A stretch of DNA of 64,000 bases from Romeriopsis navalis LEGE 11480. GTDB taxonomy: Bacteria; Cyanobacteriota; Cyanobacteriia; Leptolyngbyales; Leptolyngbyaceae. Positions 1 to 7,856 of this stretch are shown here, in pieces (position 1 is the stretch's first letter; each line of letters opens with the position of its first letter). The position numbers were made by a program, and so were the translations under genes. The notes beneath the pieces were generated by a model that ran no database searches, was not told where the DNA came from, and was given only the letters and a program-made list of their open reading frames with translations. The stretch covers positions 1-64,000 of the forward strand of contig NZ_JADEXQ010000019.1 of assembly GCF_015207035.1 (NCBI RefSeq). Reading direction: 5' to 3'.

Positions 1-593
1 CCCAAAATACTTGTATAGAGCTGGTAGAGGTCGTTCAGCGTAAATTGTTCCGGTAAAACATCGAAGGCTACGGGGCTATATTCCAACTTATTGCGGAGCC
101 GCCGATGGCCGTATTCAATGATGGTTTGATGGTCAAATGCGAGTTCTGGTAGTTGACTGACGGGATACCAAGCGATACCGCTGACGCCATCGGCAATCAG
201 TTCGGCTTCGGCATAGCGCACCAGGGCAAAGTAGCTGACAGAGAGATAACGCACGCCATAACTTTCGGCCGCTTCGCGGGGATCACGACCAGGGCCACCA
301 AATGTATATAGCTGTTCTAAATACAAATTACGCGCCCGAATCTTCTCCGACAGGACACGATCGGCAGCTTTTTCCAAAGATTCACCTTGGCGCACTAAGG
401 TGCCGGGTAAACTCCAGCGCCCGAGAAACGGCTCCTCCTGACGCATGACGAGCAGTACCAGCAGGCGATTCAGCTCGGTATCAACGGAGAAAATCGCATT
501 GTCGACGCCCACACGAAAGTCCGCCAAATTAGTTTCAGGTGCGGCTGTTTTTAAGGATGAACGGCTGCTTTTTCGGTTTTGTCTGTCTGCCAT
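1..593 (-). CDS. NUDIX-like protein with C-terminal winged-helix region, probable NrtR-type regulator of NAD metabolism (partial, 3' end outside window)
   Basis: Reading from the ATG at 593 the frame stays open to the window edge, 197 codons. The N-terminal part is a NUDIX fold. Its NUDIX box (GTLVRQGESLEKAADRVLSE) departs from the hydrolase consensus: the second Gly is Thr, the RE pair is RV and the EE pair is EK. The C-terminal part (AFDHQTIIEYGHRRLRNKLE, then FTLNDLYQLYTSIL) looks like the winged-helix region of the NrtR family, whose members repress NAD genes and often have a degraded NUDIX box. The start overlaps the end of nadD by 43 bp, so the genes are probably translationally coupled, and pncB lies upstream in the same direction. 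That context fits a regulator or ADP-ribose sensor of NAD salvage. A working ADP-ribose hydrolase remains possible. Confidence 0.8.
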   Translation of the reverse strand, partial: MADRQNRKSSRSSLKTAAPETNLADFRVGVDNAIFSVDTELNRLLVLLVMRQEEPFLGRWSLPGTLVRQGESLEKAADRVLSEKIRARNLYLEQLYTFGGPGRDPREAAESYGVRYLSVSYFALVRYAEAELIADGVSGIAWYPVSQLPELAFDHQTIIEYGHRRLRNKLEYSPVAFDVLPEQFTLNDLYQLYTSIL

Positions 594-1159
594 GCGTAGA
601 GCTGCTCCCGCTCAATGTATGCCTGAATTTGGGGGGTGAGGTAGGGCGAAGGCCGCTTGCCTTGTTTACGATACTCGCTGGAGGCGGCTTTGGGGGGGGT
701 GATTTGGGCGATTTGAACCCTTGTCCCAAGGCGCCGAATCGGTTCGAGATCCACTGCTTGGAGTTCATAGCCTTGACGGGGTATGACGAGCAGACTGACC
801 GCTTGGAGTAAGTCTTTGGCCCGGTACCAGTGGGTGATTTGCTGCACGAGATCCGCGCCGACAACTAAGGTGAATTGGGCGTCTGGCCAAGTTTGTTGTG
901 CCTGCTCGAGTGTCAGCCAAGTCCGGGCGTGGCTGAGTTCGGGGTGGACGGCGATGCGATCGGGATCGATTTGATGATCATCAATCAGCAGTTGCAACAT
1001 CTGATGTCGTTGGGATAGCGGGGTGCGTTGGCGCTTAAAGGGATTTTCAGCGGCCCAGACCGCTACATGGTCAAAATTTTCGGTCAGGTACTTCAGGATG
1101 GCGGCATGCCCGATCGTGGGTGGATCAGCGCTCGTGCCAAAAAGGGCGATGTTAGTCAT
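551..1159 (-). CDS. nadD: nicotinate-nucleotide adenylyltransferase
   Basis: This 202-residue protein transfers AMP from ATP to nicotinate mononucleotide, giving deamido-NAD in the cytoplasm. The N-terminus MTNIALFGTSADPPTIGHAA carries the nucleotidyltransferase signature, with T-I-G-H in place of the usual HxGH. Further on are VWAAENPFKRQ, LVVGADLVQQITHWYRAKDL and, near the C-terminus, AASSEYRK, the counterpart of the ISSTxIR motif. The length is normal for the family. It starts 10 bp after the pncB stop and overlaps the NrtR-like gene, so the three form one transcription unit. The pair makes the two consecutive steps from nicotinate to deamido-NAD. Confidence 0.9.
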   Translation of the reverse strand: MTNIALFGTSADPPTIGHAAILKYLTENFDHVAVWAAENPFKRQRTPLSQRHQMLQLLIDDHQIDPDRIAVHPELSHARTWLTLEQAQQTWPDAQFTLVVGADLVQQITHWYRAKDLLQAVSLLVIPRQGYELQAVDLEPIRRLGTRVQIAQITPPKAASSEYRKQGKRPSPYLTPQIQAYIEREQLYAWQTDKTEKAAVHP

Positions 1160-1169
1160 GTCGCAGATT

Positions 1170-2531
1170 TTAGGGAGTAGCGATCGGTGTACGGCGTGTC
1201 GTCTCGGTCAAGTTGTGCAAGTCCGCCGAAATCTCGGCTTGCAGGGGCTGATGGATGGTGATATCCCGACTCGGTGTGGGCAGACTGGCAACGGATTGGG
1301 CTGTACTGGTTGCAATTTGGGCCAAGGTGGGCGCAGGTTGTGTCCGCTGGCCATTTTGCATAACGGGTTGCAGCAGCGACTGTTCATCGGGGTGCGCTAT
1401 TTCTGTACTTAAGCCCAGGCGATCCGACTGAATTTGACCACGCCTGATGGTGCGGAAGATCTGTTTCCGCCCCGGATAGGTGATCTTGCCTGCTGCCTCT
1501 TTCATCACTGGAATCCCATCGATATCGACGAGTTTATAGACCCCATTAACGGGTGTGCCAGTGACTAATTTGGTGCCGAAGCCGAAGCTATCGAGCTGGG
1601 CCCCGTCCTGTTTCAACTGGGCAATCCGATGTTCATCTAAATCACCACTGGCGAAGATGGGGACACCCGGTAGCAGTTGGCGAATTGTTTGCGATTGTTG
1701 CACAAGATCGCCCGAATCGAGCCGCACTCCGGAGAGTTTTAAGCCTTCTTGCTGAACTTGTTGAGCTAGGGTTTGAGCCGCGGTGATCGAGTCATAGGTG
1801 TCGATTAGCAGTGGGGCACCCGGAAAATAACGGTGAAATGCTTGGAAGGCTTGATCTTCGCTGCCGGTGGTGGCGTCGAGGGCCATCACAAGGGCATGGG
1901 CCATGGTTCCAGCGGGCTTTTGGCCGAGCTTTAGGGCGGCGAGGACATTCGATGTGGCATCAAATCCAGCGGCGATCGCGGCGCGGGCCGCCCACAGTGC
2001 GGCTTGGGGACTAAACGCCCGCCTTGTGCCAAATTCGAGGAGCTGGGCTTCTGGTCCAGCGACATCGCGAATACGCGCCGCACGGGTGGCAATTAATGTT
2101 TGATAATTGAGTGTATTGAGTAGATAAGTTTCAACCAGTTGTGCTTGCCACAGGGGGGCTTCGACCCGCAGCAGTGGTTCGTTGGCAAATACGACGCTGC
2201 CTTCGGGGACGGCCCAGACATCGCCAGTAAAACGAAAGTCGTGGAGTTGTTGCCAAAATTGCGCAGGTGCCTGGTGGAAAATGTCGGTGTCTTGCAGCGC
2301 GGTAATTTGTGCTGGAGTAAAGCAGAGGCTGTCTAAATAGCTCAGCGCCTGTTCGAGGCCCATAGCAATCAGATAACCAAAGCCCTCGGGTAGACGCCGG
2401 GCAAATAGTTCGAAACTAGCTTGGCGTTGATCCAAGCCCTCCCCAACATAGCAAGCGCCCATTGTCAGCTGATAGAGGTCAGTCAGTAGGCCGTATTCGG
2501 CTGGCTGAATATAAAGGTTAGAGTCTTCCAT
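1170..2531 (-). CDS. pncB: nicotinate phosphoribosyltransferase
   Basis: The 453-residue enzyme converts nicotinate and PRPP to nicotinate mononucleotide, the entry step of NAD salvage. Family motifs are clear: GLLTDLYQLTMGACY at the N-terminus, NTLNYQTLIATRAARIR, LLEFGTRRAFSPQAAL and SGVRLDSGDLVQQS, followed by FASGDLDEHRI and FGFGTKLVTG. Residues beyond about 400 form a low-complexity tail rich in Gln, Thr and Ala. It is the first gene of the pncB-nadD-nrtR-like unit. The promoter in front of it is overlapped by an inverted repeat, suggesting repression by the regulator encoded at the end of the same operon. Confidence 0.92.
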   Translation of the reverse strand: MEDSNLYIQPAEYGLLTDLYQLTMGACYVGEGLDQRQASFELFARRLPEGFGYLIAMGLEQALSYLDSLCFTPAQITALQDTDIFHQAPAQFWQQLHDFRFTGDVWAVPEGSVVFANEPLLRVEAPLWQAQLVETYLLNTLNYQTLIATRAARIRDVAGPEAQLLEFGTRRAFSPQAALWAARAAIAAGFDATSNVLAALKLGQKPAGTMAHALVMALDATTGSEDQAFQAFHRYFPGAPLLIDTYDSITAAQTLAQQVQQEGLKLSGVRLDSGDLVQQSQTIRQLLPGVPIFASGDLDEHRIAQLKQDGAQLDSFGFGTKLVTGTPVNGVYKLVDIDGIPVMKEAAGKITYPGRKQIFRTIRRGQIQSDRLGLSTEIAHPDEQSLLQPVMQNGQRTQPAPTLAQIATSTAQSVASLPTPSRDITIHQPLQAEISADLHNLTETTRRTPIATP

Positions 2532-2608
2532 AATGGCGGCGTATGATATTTCGGCAAAGTTGATCTGAATAAAGCCAAAGGGGGATGACGGGGGATGTAA
2601 CCTGTATT

Positions 2609-2639
2609 TAATATAGTAAAAACCACCATATTATGTCAA
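2609..2639 (-). promoter_or_regulatory. pncB operon promoter overlapped by a 25-bp inverted repeat (candidate NrtR operator)
   Basis: On the minus strand a perfect -35 TTGACA (2639-2634) is followed after 18 nt by TATATT (2615-2610), a good -10, with a predicted start near 2603. The inverted repeat has 9-bp arms TAATATAGT (2609-2617) and ACCATATTA (2625-2633) around a 7-bp spacer, with one mismatch. It covers the spacer and the -10, where a repressor would block RNA polymerase. The assignment to the NrtR-like protein is inferred from operon membership. Confidence 0.65.
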
Positions 2640-2688
2640 GTAGTTATTGTATTTTTTGCTTTAATCTTGGCTTGAATATGGCTGAAAT

Positions 2689-2883
2689 TTAATTGGGAAG
2701 CCGGTCTGTGGCTGTTTGGTGGTGGTGAAAATAATAATAGACATGTTGTTTCTGGTTAATTTCAAATAAAAGTATGTGTCGATCGTCGATGAAATCTAAA
2801 CATTTGCTGCGATCGGGACGCGCCCCCGGTTGTGATTCGCGATAATAATAGATGTAGCCTCGGACAGCGTATTTACAGCTCAA
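2689..2883 (-). CDS. small hypothetical protein (doubtful)
   Basis: A 64-codon frame starts at a TTG directly after an in-frame TGA; there is no ATG. The product is rich in Tyr and His (HVYYYFHHH near the end) and contains RPDRSKCLDFIDDRHILLFE, which reads like real protein rather than random translation. No family is recognised and no ribosome binding site is convincing. It may be a 5'-truncated remnant of a longer gene. Confidence 0.25.
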   Translation of the reverse strand: MSCKYAVRGYIYYYRESQPGARPDRSKCLDFIDDRHILLFEINQKQHVYYYFHHHQTATDRLPN

Positions 2884-3017
2884 TCACTCACCGCTTCGTT
2901 GATGCTGCGTTTGAAGCAGCCTTGGTATCACCAAGACCTTGGGAGTCTGTATCGTTCCGCGTCTGAAAGAGGAAGGTTCCGATCCACTTCACTTATTGAA
3001 TCTTTGAGGTTTTTGCT

Positions 3018-3158
3018 ATGACTACTATGGTGTCTTGGTTTACAGCGGCGTTTTCTTTCATTTCTGATGGCATTAGCCGAATTTTCAGCTTGACGAATGA
3101 TGAGTATCCTGCAACGGGTATCCAGCCCTATAGTGGTGATCCGGCGGCGGGGCATTAA
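3018..3158 (+). CDS. 46-residue cyanobacterial microprotein
   Basis: ATG at 3018 follows GAGGT at 3006-3010, a good ribosome binding site. The product is 46 residues. The first half (MTTMVSWFTAAFSFISDGIS) is a hydrophobic or amphipathic helix; the second half is polar and Pro/Gly-rich, with DEYPATGIQPYSGDP. From memory, short cyanobacterial proteins with a helix followed by a Y-P-x-T-G-x-Q-P segment exist, but this could not be checked here. A strong hairpin at 3245-3278 lies 86 bp downstream as a likely terminator, which supports an independent gene. The function is unknown; membrane association is inferred from the helix. Confidence 0.6.
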   Translation: MTTMVSWFTAAFSFISDGISRIFSLTNDEYPATGIQPYSGDPAAGH

Positions 3159-3244
3159 TCGATTGGGCGCGTTAATCATGCGGGGCAGGCCGTTTGAGAC
3201 GTTGGCTAGCGCGTAATTTGATTTCGGACAATTACCTTGGAGGG

Positions 3245-3284
3245 AGGGCAAGATGATGTATTGACATTGTTTTGCCCTTTGCTT
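3245..3284 (+). terminator. hairpin terminator after the 46-codon gene
   Basis: The arms AGGGCAAGATGATGT (3245-3259) and ACATTGTTTTGCCCT (3264-3278) form a 15-pair RNA stem, with three G-U pairs and loop ATTG, followed by a T-rich stretch (TTGCTTTG). Confidence 0.55.
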
Positions 3285-3373
3285 TGTGAGCGTTGCCTGA
3301 CTAAATAATTGAGGGCAATCATGAGTCGGAATGGTATAAGAGTTACGTCCAGCCTTGAGTTGTTGCCCTGACG

Positions 3374-4069
3374 ATGCAAGAGTCAAATTTGCTCATCTTG
3401 ACGATCTATTTTTTGTGCGTAACCTACGTGCTATTTCAGATTGTCAATGCTTTTAATGATGAGTACACGATTAGTCTGGATAAAGAGGCGCTCGAAGCTG
3501 AGTTGAAGCGCAAAAAAATTGACGATCGGCTAGAAATCAACTTCAAATTCAATAATCGCTACGAAATCAACAGCGATCGCAACAAGCTGCAAGATTTGTC
3601 AGTCAGCGTTAAGAATAAATCGACTGACTATCCGATCTACATTGATTGGGATTACAGCAGTATGGATGACTGGTTTGGCGGTCGATCGCGTCGCCTCACC
3701 CGCATGGTCTCGGGTTCGCTGGATAATTTGTCCCAACAGCAAGTGCTAAGTGTGATTAATCCTGGCTTGACGCTACAGGAGAAAATCGTCCCGGAAGATA
3801 CGTTGGCGCGGAAGGGGGAAGGGGGCGAAATTCAGGTGAGTAAGCCACTACTGGATCTAATGCCGCCGCCGGGTAAGGCCCCCGCACCCAAGAAAAAAAT
3901 GTATAAGGCTTTCCTCAATAGCGAAGATTCTTTGTCGTTTAATGTGAATTTGGTCATGCGCTTTGTCGATCAAGGCAGTTCAACGGGGGGCGATCGGGTT
4001 TTGGTGCAATGTAAGTTTAATTTGCATCGCTTGAGCTGGAAAGCCGGTCTGACCTGGAATCCTAAGTAA
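3374..4069 (+). CDS. membrane-anchored protein of unknown function
   Basis: The 231-residue product begins with a single hydrophobic segment (about residues 5-26, LLILTIYFLCVTYVLFQIV) without a clear signal peptidase site, so it is probably an N-terminal membrane anchor. The rest is a soluble domain with a charged stretch (DKEALEAELKRKKIDDRLEI) and alternating beta-like segments. A Pro-rich linker (DLMPPPGKAPAPKKK) lies around residues 160-175. The C-terminus LHRLSWKAGLTWNPK is notable. No known domain is recognised. It stands alone between the 46-codon gene and rnpB. The start is the first ATG in the frame. Confidence 0.75.
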   Translation: MQESNLLILTIYFLCVTYVLFQIVNAFNDEYTISLDKEALEAELKRKKIDDRLEINFKFNNRYEINSDRNKLQDLSVSVKNKSTDYPIYIDWDYSSMDDWFGGRSRRLTRMVSGSLDNLSQQQVLSVINPGLTLQEKIVPEDTLARKGEGGEIQVSKPLLDLMPPPGKAPAPKKKMYKAFLNSEDSLSFNVNLVMRFVDQGSSTGGDRVLVQCKFNLHRLSWKAGLTWNPK

Positions 4070-4121
4070 TCTTGAGGCATGGAATATTGGGCTCCTCAAG
4101 TAATGCAGGCACAATGCTGGC

Positions 4122-4127
4122 TATACT
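4122..4127 (+). promoter_or_regulatory. -10 element of rnpB
   Basis: TATACT lies 8 nt before the predicted 5' end of RNase P RNA at 4136, the right distance for a sigma70-type -10. No convincing -35 was found at the expected spacing. Confidence 0.5.
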
Positions 4128-4135
4128 CTGTAATT

Positions 4136-4539
4136 GGAAGAGCCAGCGAAGCAGTTGCGGAAAGTATCGCTGCGGCGATGGTTTCTGAGGAAAGTCCGGG
4201 CACCCGAAAGACGCAAACTTGCTGGGTAACGCCCAGTGCGAGCGATCGTGAGGATAGTGCCACAGAAAAATACCGCCGGGTCAATTGACTCAATTTTCCC
4301 GGTAAGGGTGCAAAGGTGCGGTAAGAGCGCACCAGCAGCATCGAGAGGTGCTGGCTCGGTAAACCCCGGTTGGGTGCAAGGTGGTGGGAGTATGGTTGGT
4401 CTTTTTCCAGTCCCATGCCATCGGCTACGGCTGATGGAGAACCGCTTGAGGTAGTAGGTAACTGCTATCCCAGATAGATAACTGCACTACTTAAGCCTGG
4501 CTTTGGTAGAACAGAACCCGGCTTATGTCTGACTCTTCC
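4136..4539 (+). ncRNA. rnpB: RNase P RNA, type A
   Basis: The catalytic RNA of RNase P matures tRNA 5' ends. The conserved core GAGGAAAGTCCGGGC (4190-4204) marks the family. The matching 3' part has AGAACCCGGCTTATGTC. The ends pair as helix P1: GGAAGAGCCAG at 4136-4146 against CTGACTCTTCC at 4529-4539, with one mismatch. The length of about 404 nt is normal for cyanobacteria. Open frames on either strand inside it are artefacts. The exact mature ends are inferred from the pairing. Confidence 0.93.
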
Positions 4540-5213
4540 CTAAAACGTTTATGCCGATGATGCTTGATTTTGCCGCGATGGCCGCGAACTGATTGAGAAC
4601 TGCGACGAATTCGGTTGAAGCGAATTTAACACGGAGCCCAACTGCTACAGCGTGATTGGCTGATCGAAAGAAAATATAACTTTTTCGCAAAATTGTCCGG
4701 CGAAGGTGAATGTGCCCGTGAATATACGGATAACCCTGTTGTTGTAATCCGTGAATATACGGTTTTGTCTCAAAGCACATACCGTGATTCTAAGGGTGCA
4801 AAGTTCCTGAGGTGCTTGTGATGGTTTGCCAACTTTCGATGTATTTAGATCGTGGATTTGGCTATTGCCTGTACCAAAAGTGCTAGTGGCACATAGATTT
4901 AGGACGTCAAGTTTGGCATTTCTTTAAAATTGGTTGACCTATTTATAGATTCCACAAAGTCCTGTGTGGATTTGGCTGGAACAGGTCAACATTAAATTAC
5001 GATGCGAAAGCATTTTGGGTGCCCGTGTTTTTGCGGTGCTGTTGGATAAATTAATTTGGGCCGTTCAGTGTGTGACTAAACATGGTTGTGGAATCATGAC
5101 TTATCCCTAACTGAGCGGGTTTGTTCCAAATTTCTTAGCTTGAGTTGTGCTGTCTACGTTGTTTGTTTGGTCATTGGTCTCTGCCCCCGCTTTTGACTGT
5201 TAGTGAGCATTGA
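4540..5213. other. 674-bp intergenic stretch between rnpB and the next gene
   Basis: No coding frame here is convincing. It holds one pair of direct repeats (4716-4762). Part of it may be the leader of the gene at 5214. Confidence 0.5.
4716..4762. repeat. pair of 14-bp direct repeats
   Basis: CCGTGAATATACGG occurs at 4716-4729 and again, identical, at 4749-4762, 33 bp apart. Each copy is itself nearly palindromic (CCGT...ACGG), and three helical turns separate them, so a dimeric DNA-binding protein could use both. No regulator is identified. Confidence 0.6.
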
Positions 5214-5840
5214 ATGCGCCTTGTGAATATTCAACTTTCTCCCCCTGTGAGTTTTAATACTGTTGCCCGATTGCCATTGGCGGATAACCTCCTTGCCATT
5301 AGTGAGCAGCGCAAGAGTGGTTTGATTCTCTGTAAAGAATTTCATGCTGAGTTTGCTGGCCCCGGGGCGGCAATTTCTAGCTTTGTTGAGCAGCCTTATC
5401 GTGCGGTGATTGCGATCGGCGAGCCTGAACTGGTTACGAGCAAAACGTTGAGTCAGCGGCGCCAAGCCTATAGCCGCCGCATTCAGTGGGGCCGCTGGCT
5501 GTCGAAGATTGCGGAGCATCCGGAGCCCGTCGAGCGAATTGAACGGCTATTTGCTGGATTTGAAGGATTTTTTGGTCGGCAAGTGGTGACCAGCCTGCCC
5601 GTGGAAGTGGTGGCGGCGATGGTTGGGGTTTTGCCAGAAACGGCGAAAACGGTGCAGGAGCGATACTTCAATTTGGGACATGCGGGTGGTCCGACCTACC
5701 TATTTCCGCAAGACCAGCAGCTGACGGTGAGCGTGATTTCCTGGGATGGTTTATTTCGGGGTGACGTAGTGCAACCCCTACAACGTGCCACGACAATGCA
5801 GGAAATTTGCCGAGCCTATGATCTACTGAAGAGTGCGTAG
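5214..5840 (+). CDS. conserved-looking hypothetical protein
   Basis: A 208-residue protein without signal peptide or membrane segment. An Arg-rich patch (SQRRQAYSRRIQWGRW) precedes LPVEVVAAMVGVLPETAKTV, which could form a helix-turn-helix. No family is recognised. It lies 123 bp upstream of rnc in the same orientation and may share its transcript. The N-terminus has no obvious Shine-Dalgarno sequence, so the start is uncertain. A DNA- or RNA-binding role is only a guess from the charge pattern. Confidence 0.65.
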   Translation: MRLVNIQLSPPVSFNTVARLPLADNLLAISEQRKSGLILCKEFHAEFAGPGAAISSFVEQPYRAVIAIGEPELVTSKTLSQRRQAYSRRIQWGRWLSKIAEHPEPVERIERLFAGFEGFFGRQVVTSLPVEVVAAMVGVLPETAKTVQERYFNLGHAGGPTYLFPQDQQLTVSVISWDGLFRGDVVQPLQRATTMQEICRAYDLLKSA

Positions 5841-5963
5841 GTTGAGGGACTACGCCTGTATGGTGCGCTGATGTTTTCGAGTTGGCGAAATCGTTGTGAC
5901 TACGGCCTGCCCGATCGCCGCAAATTTGTGCGATGGTAGTAGCCTGTTTGTGAATGCGTTGCT

Positions 5964-6779
5964 ATGTCTTTGCGCTACCCCCGTCGTCAGCAAGAATTAG
6001 AAAAATTAGTTCAGCGTCTTGGCCTCTCCCCGGCACCTTCGTTTGATTGGGCATTGCTGGATAAGGCGTTGACGCACTCGACGGCTGATCCTCAAAATAA
6101 TTATGAGCAGCTAGAGTTTGTTGGTGATGCGGTTGTAAAGCTTGCGGCGGCGGAGTTTTTGTTGGAAACCTACCCGCAGTTAGATGTGGGTGAATTTACC
6201 GCGCTGCGATCAGTATTAGTGAGTGATCGTGTGTTGGCCAAAATTGCCGATGGCTACGGATTTGATCGTTATCTTGTGGTTGGTGCGAGTGCCCAGTGCG
6301 ATCGGGCTGGCCGTGGGTCACGGTTGGCGGATGCCTTTGAAGCGATATTGGCTGTTCTATATCTGACAACTCATGATTTGACCTTGGTACGATCGTGGTT
6401 GGATCCGCATTTCCAAGAATTATCAAAGGAAATTTTGGCGGATCCCGCCCGAAAGAATTATAAAGCTGCCCTCCAGAACTGGACCCAATCGCAGCTCAAG
6501 GTGCTGCCGGAATACCGTAATCAAGAGATGAGTCAAATTCATAACGACCCGGCCCGGTTTGAATCGACGGTTTGGTTGCAGGGAGAGTATTTGGCCAAGT
6601 CGCGCGGCAGATCGATTAAAGCGGCTCAGCAGGCGGCGGCCAAAAAGGCCTTTATGAAATTATCAGCAGCCGATGCCGTGACGGATGTTGACGAAAGTCT
6701 GCCAGTGGACATGCCCGAGGAAGTGAGTAATTCGGTTCAAGTTGTGGCGAATGGCTCCGAGGGGAATCCTGAAGCATAG
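5964..6779 (+). CDS. rnc: ribonuclease III
   Basis: The 271-residue endonuclease cleaves double-stranded RNA and acts in rRNA processing. The catalytic domain carries the signature NYEQLEFVGDAVV (residues 46-58), with Glu51 and Asp55 as metal ligands, and LADAFEAILAVLY (121-133), with the catalytic Glu126. A double-stranded RNA-binding domain follows at about 160-230 (YKAALQNWTQ ... AQQAAAKKAFMKL). The last 35 residues are an acidic tail beyond the domain. It is followed after 29 bp by the oxidoreductase gene at 6809. Length and domain order are normal. Confidence 0.92.
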   Translation: MSLRYPRRQQELEKLVQRLGLSPAPSFDWALLDKALTHSTADPQNNYEQLEFVGDAVVKLAAAEFLLETYPQLDVGEFTALRSVLVSDRVLAKIADGYGFDRYLVVGASAQCDRAGRGSRLADAFEAILAVLYLTTHDLTLVRSWLDPHFQELSKEILADPARKNYKAALQNWTQSQLKVLPEYRNQEMSQIHNDPARFESTVWLQGEYLAKSRGRSIKAAQQAAAKKAFMKLSAADAVTDVDESLPVDMPEEVSNSVQVVANGSEGNPEA

Positions 6780-6808
6780 TTACTCCTTTAAGTAAGGCGG
6801 AATTTACT

Positions 6809-7852
6809 ATGACTGAATTCGAGCAGCCTGAGCCAGTGGGAATTGCGGTACTGGGTTTGGGTCGCTGGGGAGTCCATTGGTTACGGAATTTTGCGGCAAA
6901 TCCAGCGGCTCAAATCGTCGCGATGGCTGATCCGTCCGCAGAAAATTTAGCCAAAGCGCGTCAACTCCTGCCTGACTATAGCGGCTATTGCACAACCGAT
7001 TGGCAATCCGCGATCGCGCAGCCGGGGGTGCGGGCGGTGGTGGTGGTTACCCCTGCGATAACGCATTTTGAGTTGATCACTACAGCCCTGGAACTCGGCT
7101 TGCATGTATTAGTCGAAAAGCCCATTACGGTGACGATGGCGGAAGCCCAACTAGCCTGTGAATTGGCGGAGCGGCAGCAGTGCGTTTTGATGGTTGACCA
7201 TACCTATTTATTTAATCCGGTGATTCAGCGGGGTCAAGCGGCGGTGCCGGCGCTCGGCGATTTACGGTATGCCTATGCCACGCGTTCACATTTGGGGCCA
7301 GTGCGCCAGGATGTGGATGTGATGTGGGACTTGGCGATCCATGATTTAGTGATTCTGAATTATTGGTTGGGCCAAGCGCCAATTTTGGTGCAGGCTAAGG
7401 GGCAAGGGTGGTTGCAACCCGATCGGGCCTTAGCCGATACGGTTTGGGCAGAATTGACCTACCCGACGGGTTTACAGGCAACGATGCATTGGTCTTGGTC
7501 CAATCCGGATAAGCAACGCCGGTTGGGCTTGGTGGGGAGTCAGGGAACTTTGATCTTTGATGAATTAGCGACGGATAACTTGGTGTTGCAGCGGGGGGAG
7601 TTGGCCACGTCGGACGATCAGTTTATCCCGCTGAATCAGCACAGACAAACCTTAGAAACGGTTAACCAAGAGCCCCTCGCGAACGTCTGTAACCATTTTT
7701 TGGAATGTGTCCAACAAAATCAACCCTCCTCGATTAGTGCGGGTTGGCAGGGCCTAGAACTTGTACAAATGCTGGAAGGAATTAGCCAATCGATCGCGCA
7801 TAATGGGGCCGCGATTGCGCTAGAGTATGGCCGCAGTCCTGTGATGATTTGA
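6809..7852 (+). CDS. Gfo/Idh/MocA family oxidoreductase
   Basis: A 347-residue NAD(P)-dependent dehydrogenase-like protein. The Rossmann motif is VLGLGRWGVHWLRN (residues about 14-27), and the family's Lys-Pro pair is in HVLVEKPITVTMAEA. The substrate domain follows, with MVDHTYLFNP and WDLAIHDLVILNYW, where the His-Asp probably belongs to the active site. These enzymes oxidise or reduce sugars and related compounds; the substrate cannot be told from the sequence. The next gene starts 4 bp after its stop, so the two are co-transcribed. Confidence 0.85.
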   Translation: MTEFEQPEPVGIAVLGLGRWGVHWLRNFAANPAAQIVAMADPSAENLAKARQLLPDYSGYCTTDWQSAIAQPGVRAVVVVTPAITHFELITTALELGLHVLVEKPITVTMAEAQLACELAERQQCVLMVDHTYLFNPVIQRGQAAVPALGDLRYAYATRSHLGPVRQDVDVMWDLAIHDLVILNYWLGQAPILVQAKGQGWLQPDRALADTVWAELTYPTGLQATMHWSWSNPDKQRRLGLVGSQGTLIFDELATDNLVLQRGELATSDDQFIPLNQHRQTLETVNQEPLANVCNHFLECVQQNQPSSISAGWQGLELVQMLEGISQSIAHNGAAIALEYGRSPVMI

Positions 7853-7856
7853 CCCA

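Noticed and set aside
2928-3386. 152-codon minus-strand frame
   Set aside because: Overlaps the 46-codon gene and its terminator; the product is basic and unlike any family, with no ribosome binding site.
4096-4454. Three overlapping frames at rnpB
   Set aside because: They lie within the RNase P RNA, whose conserved core and end pairing are clear.
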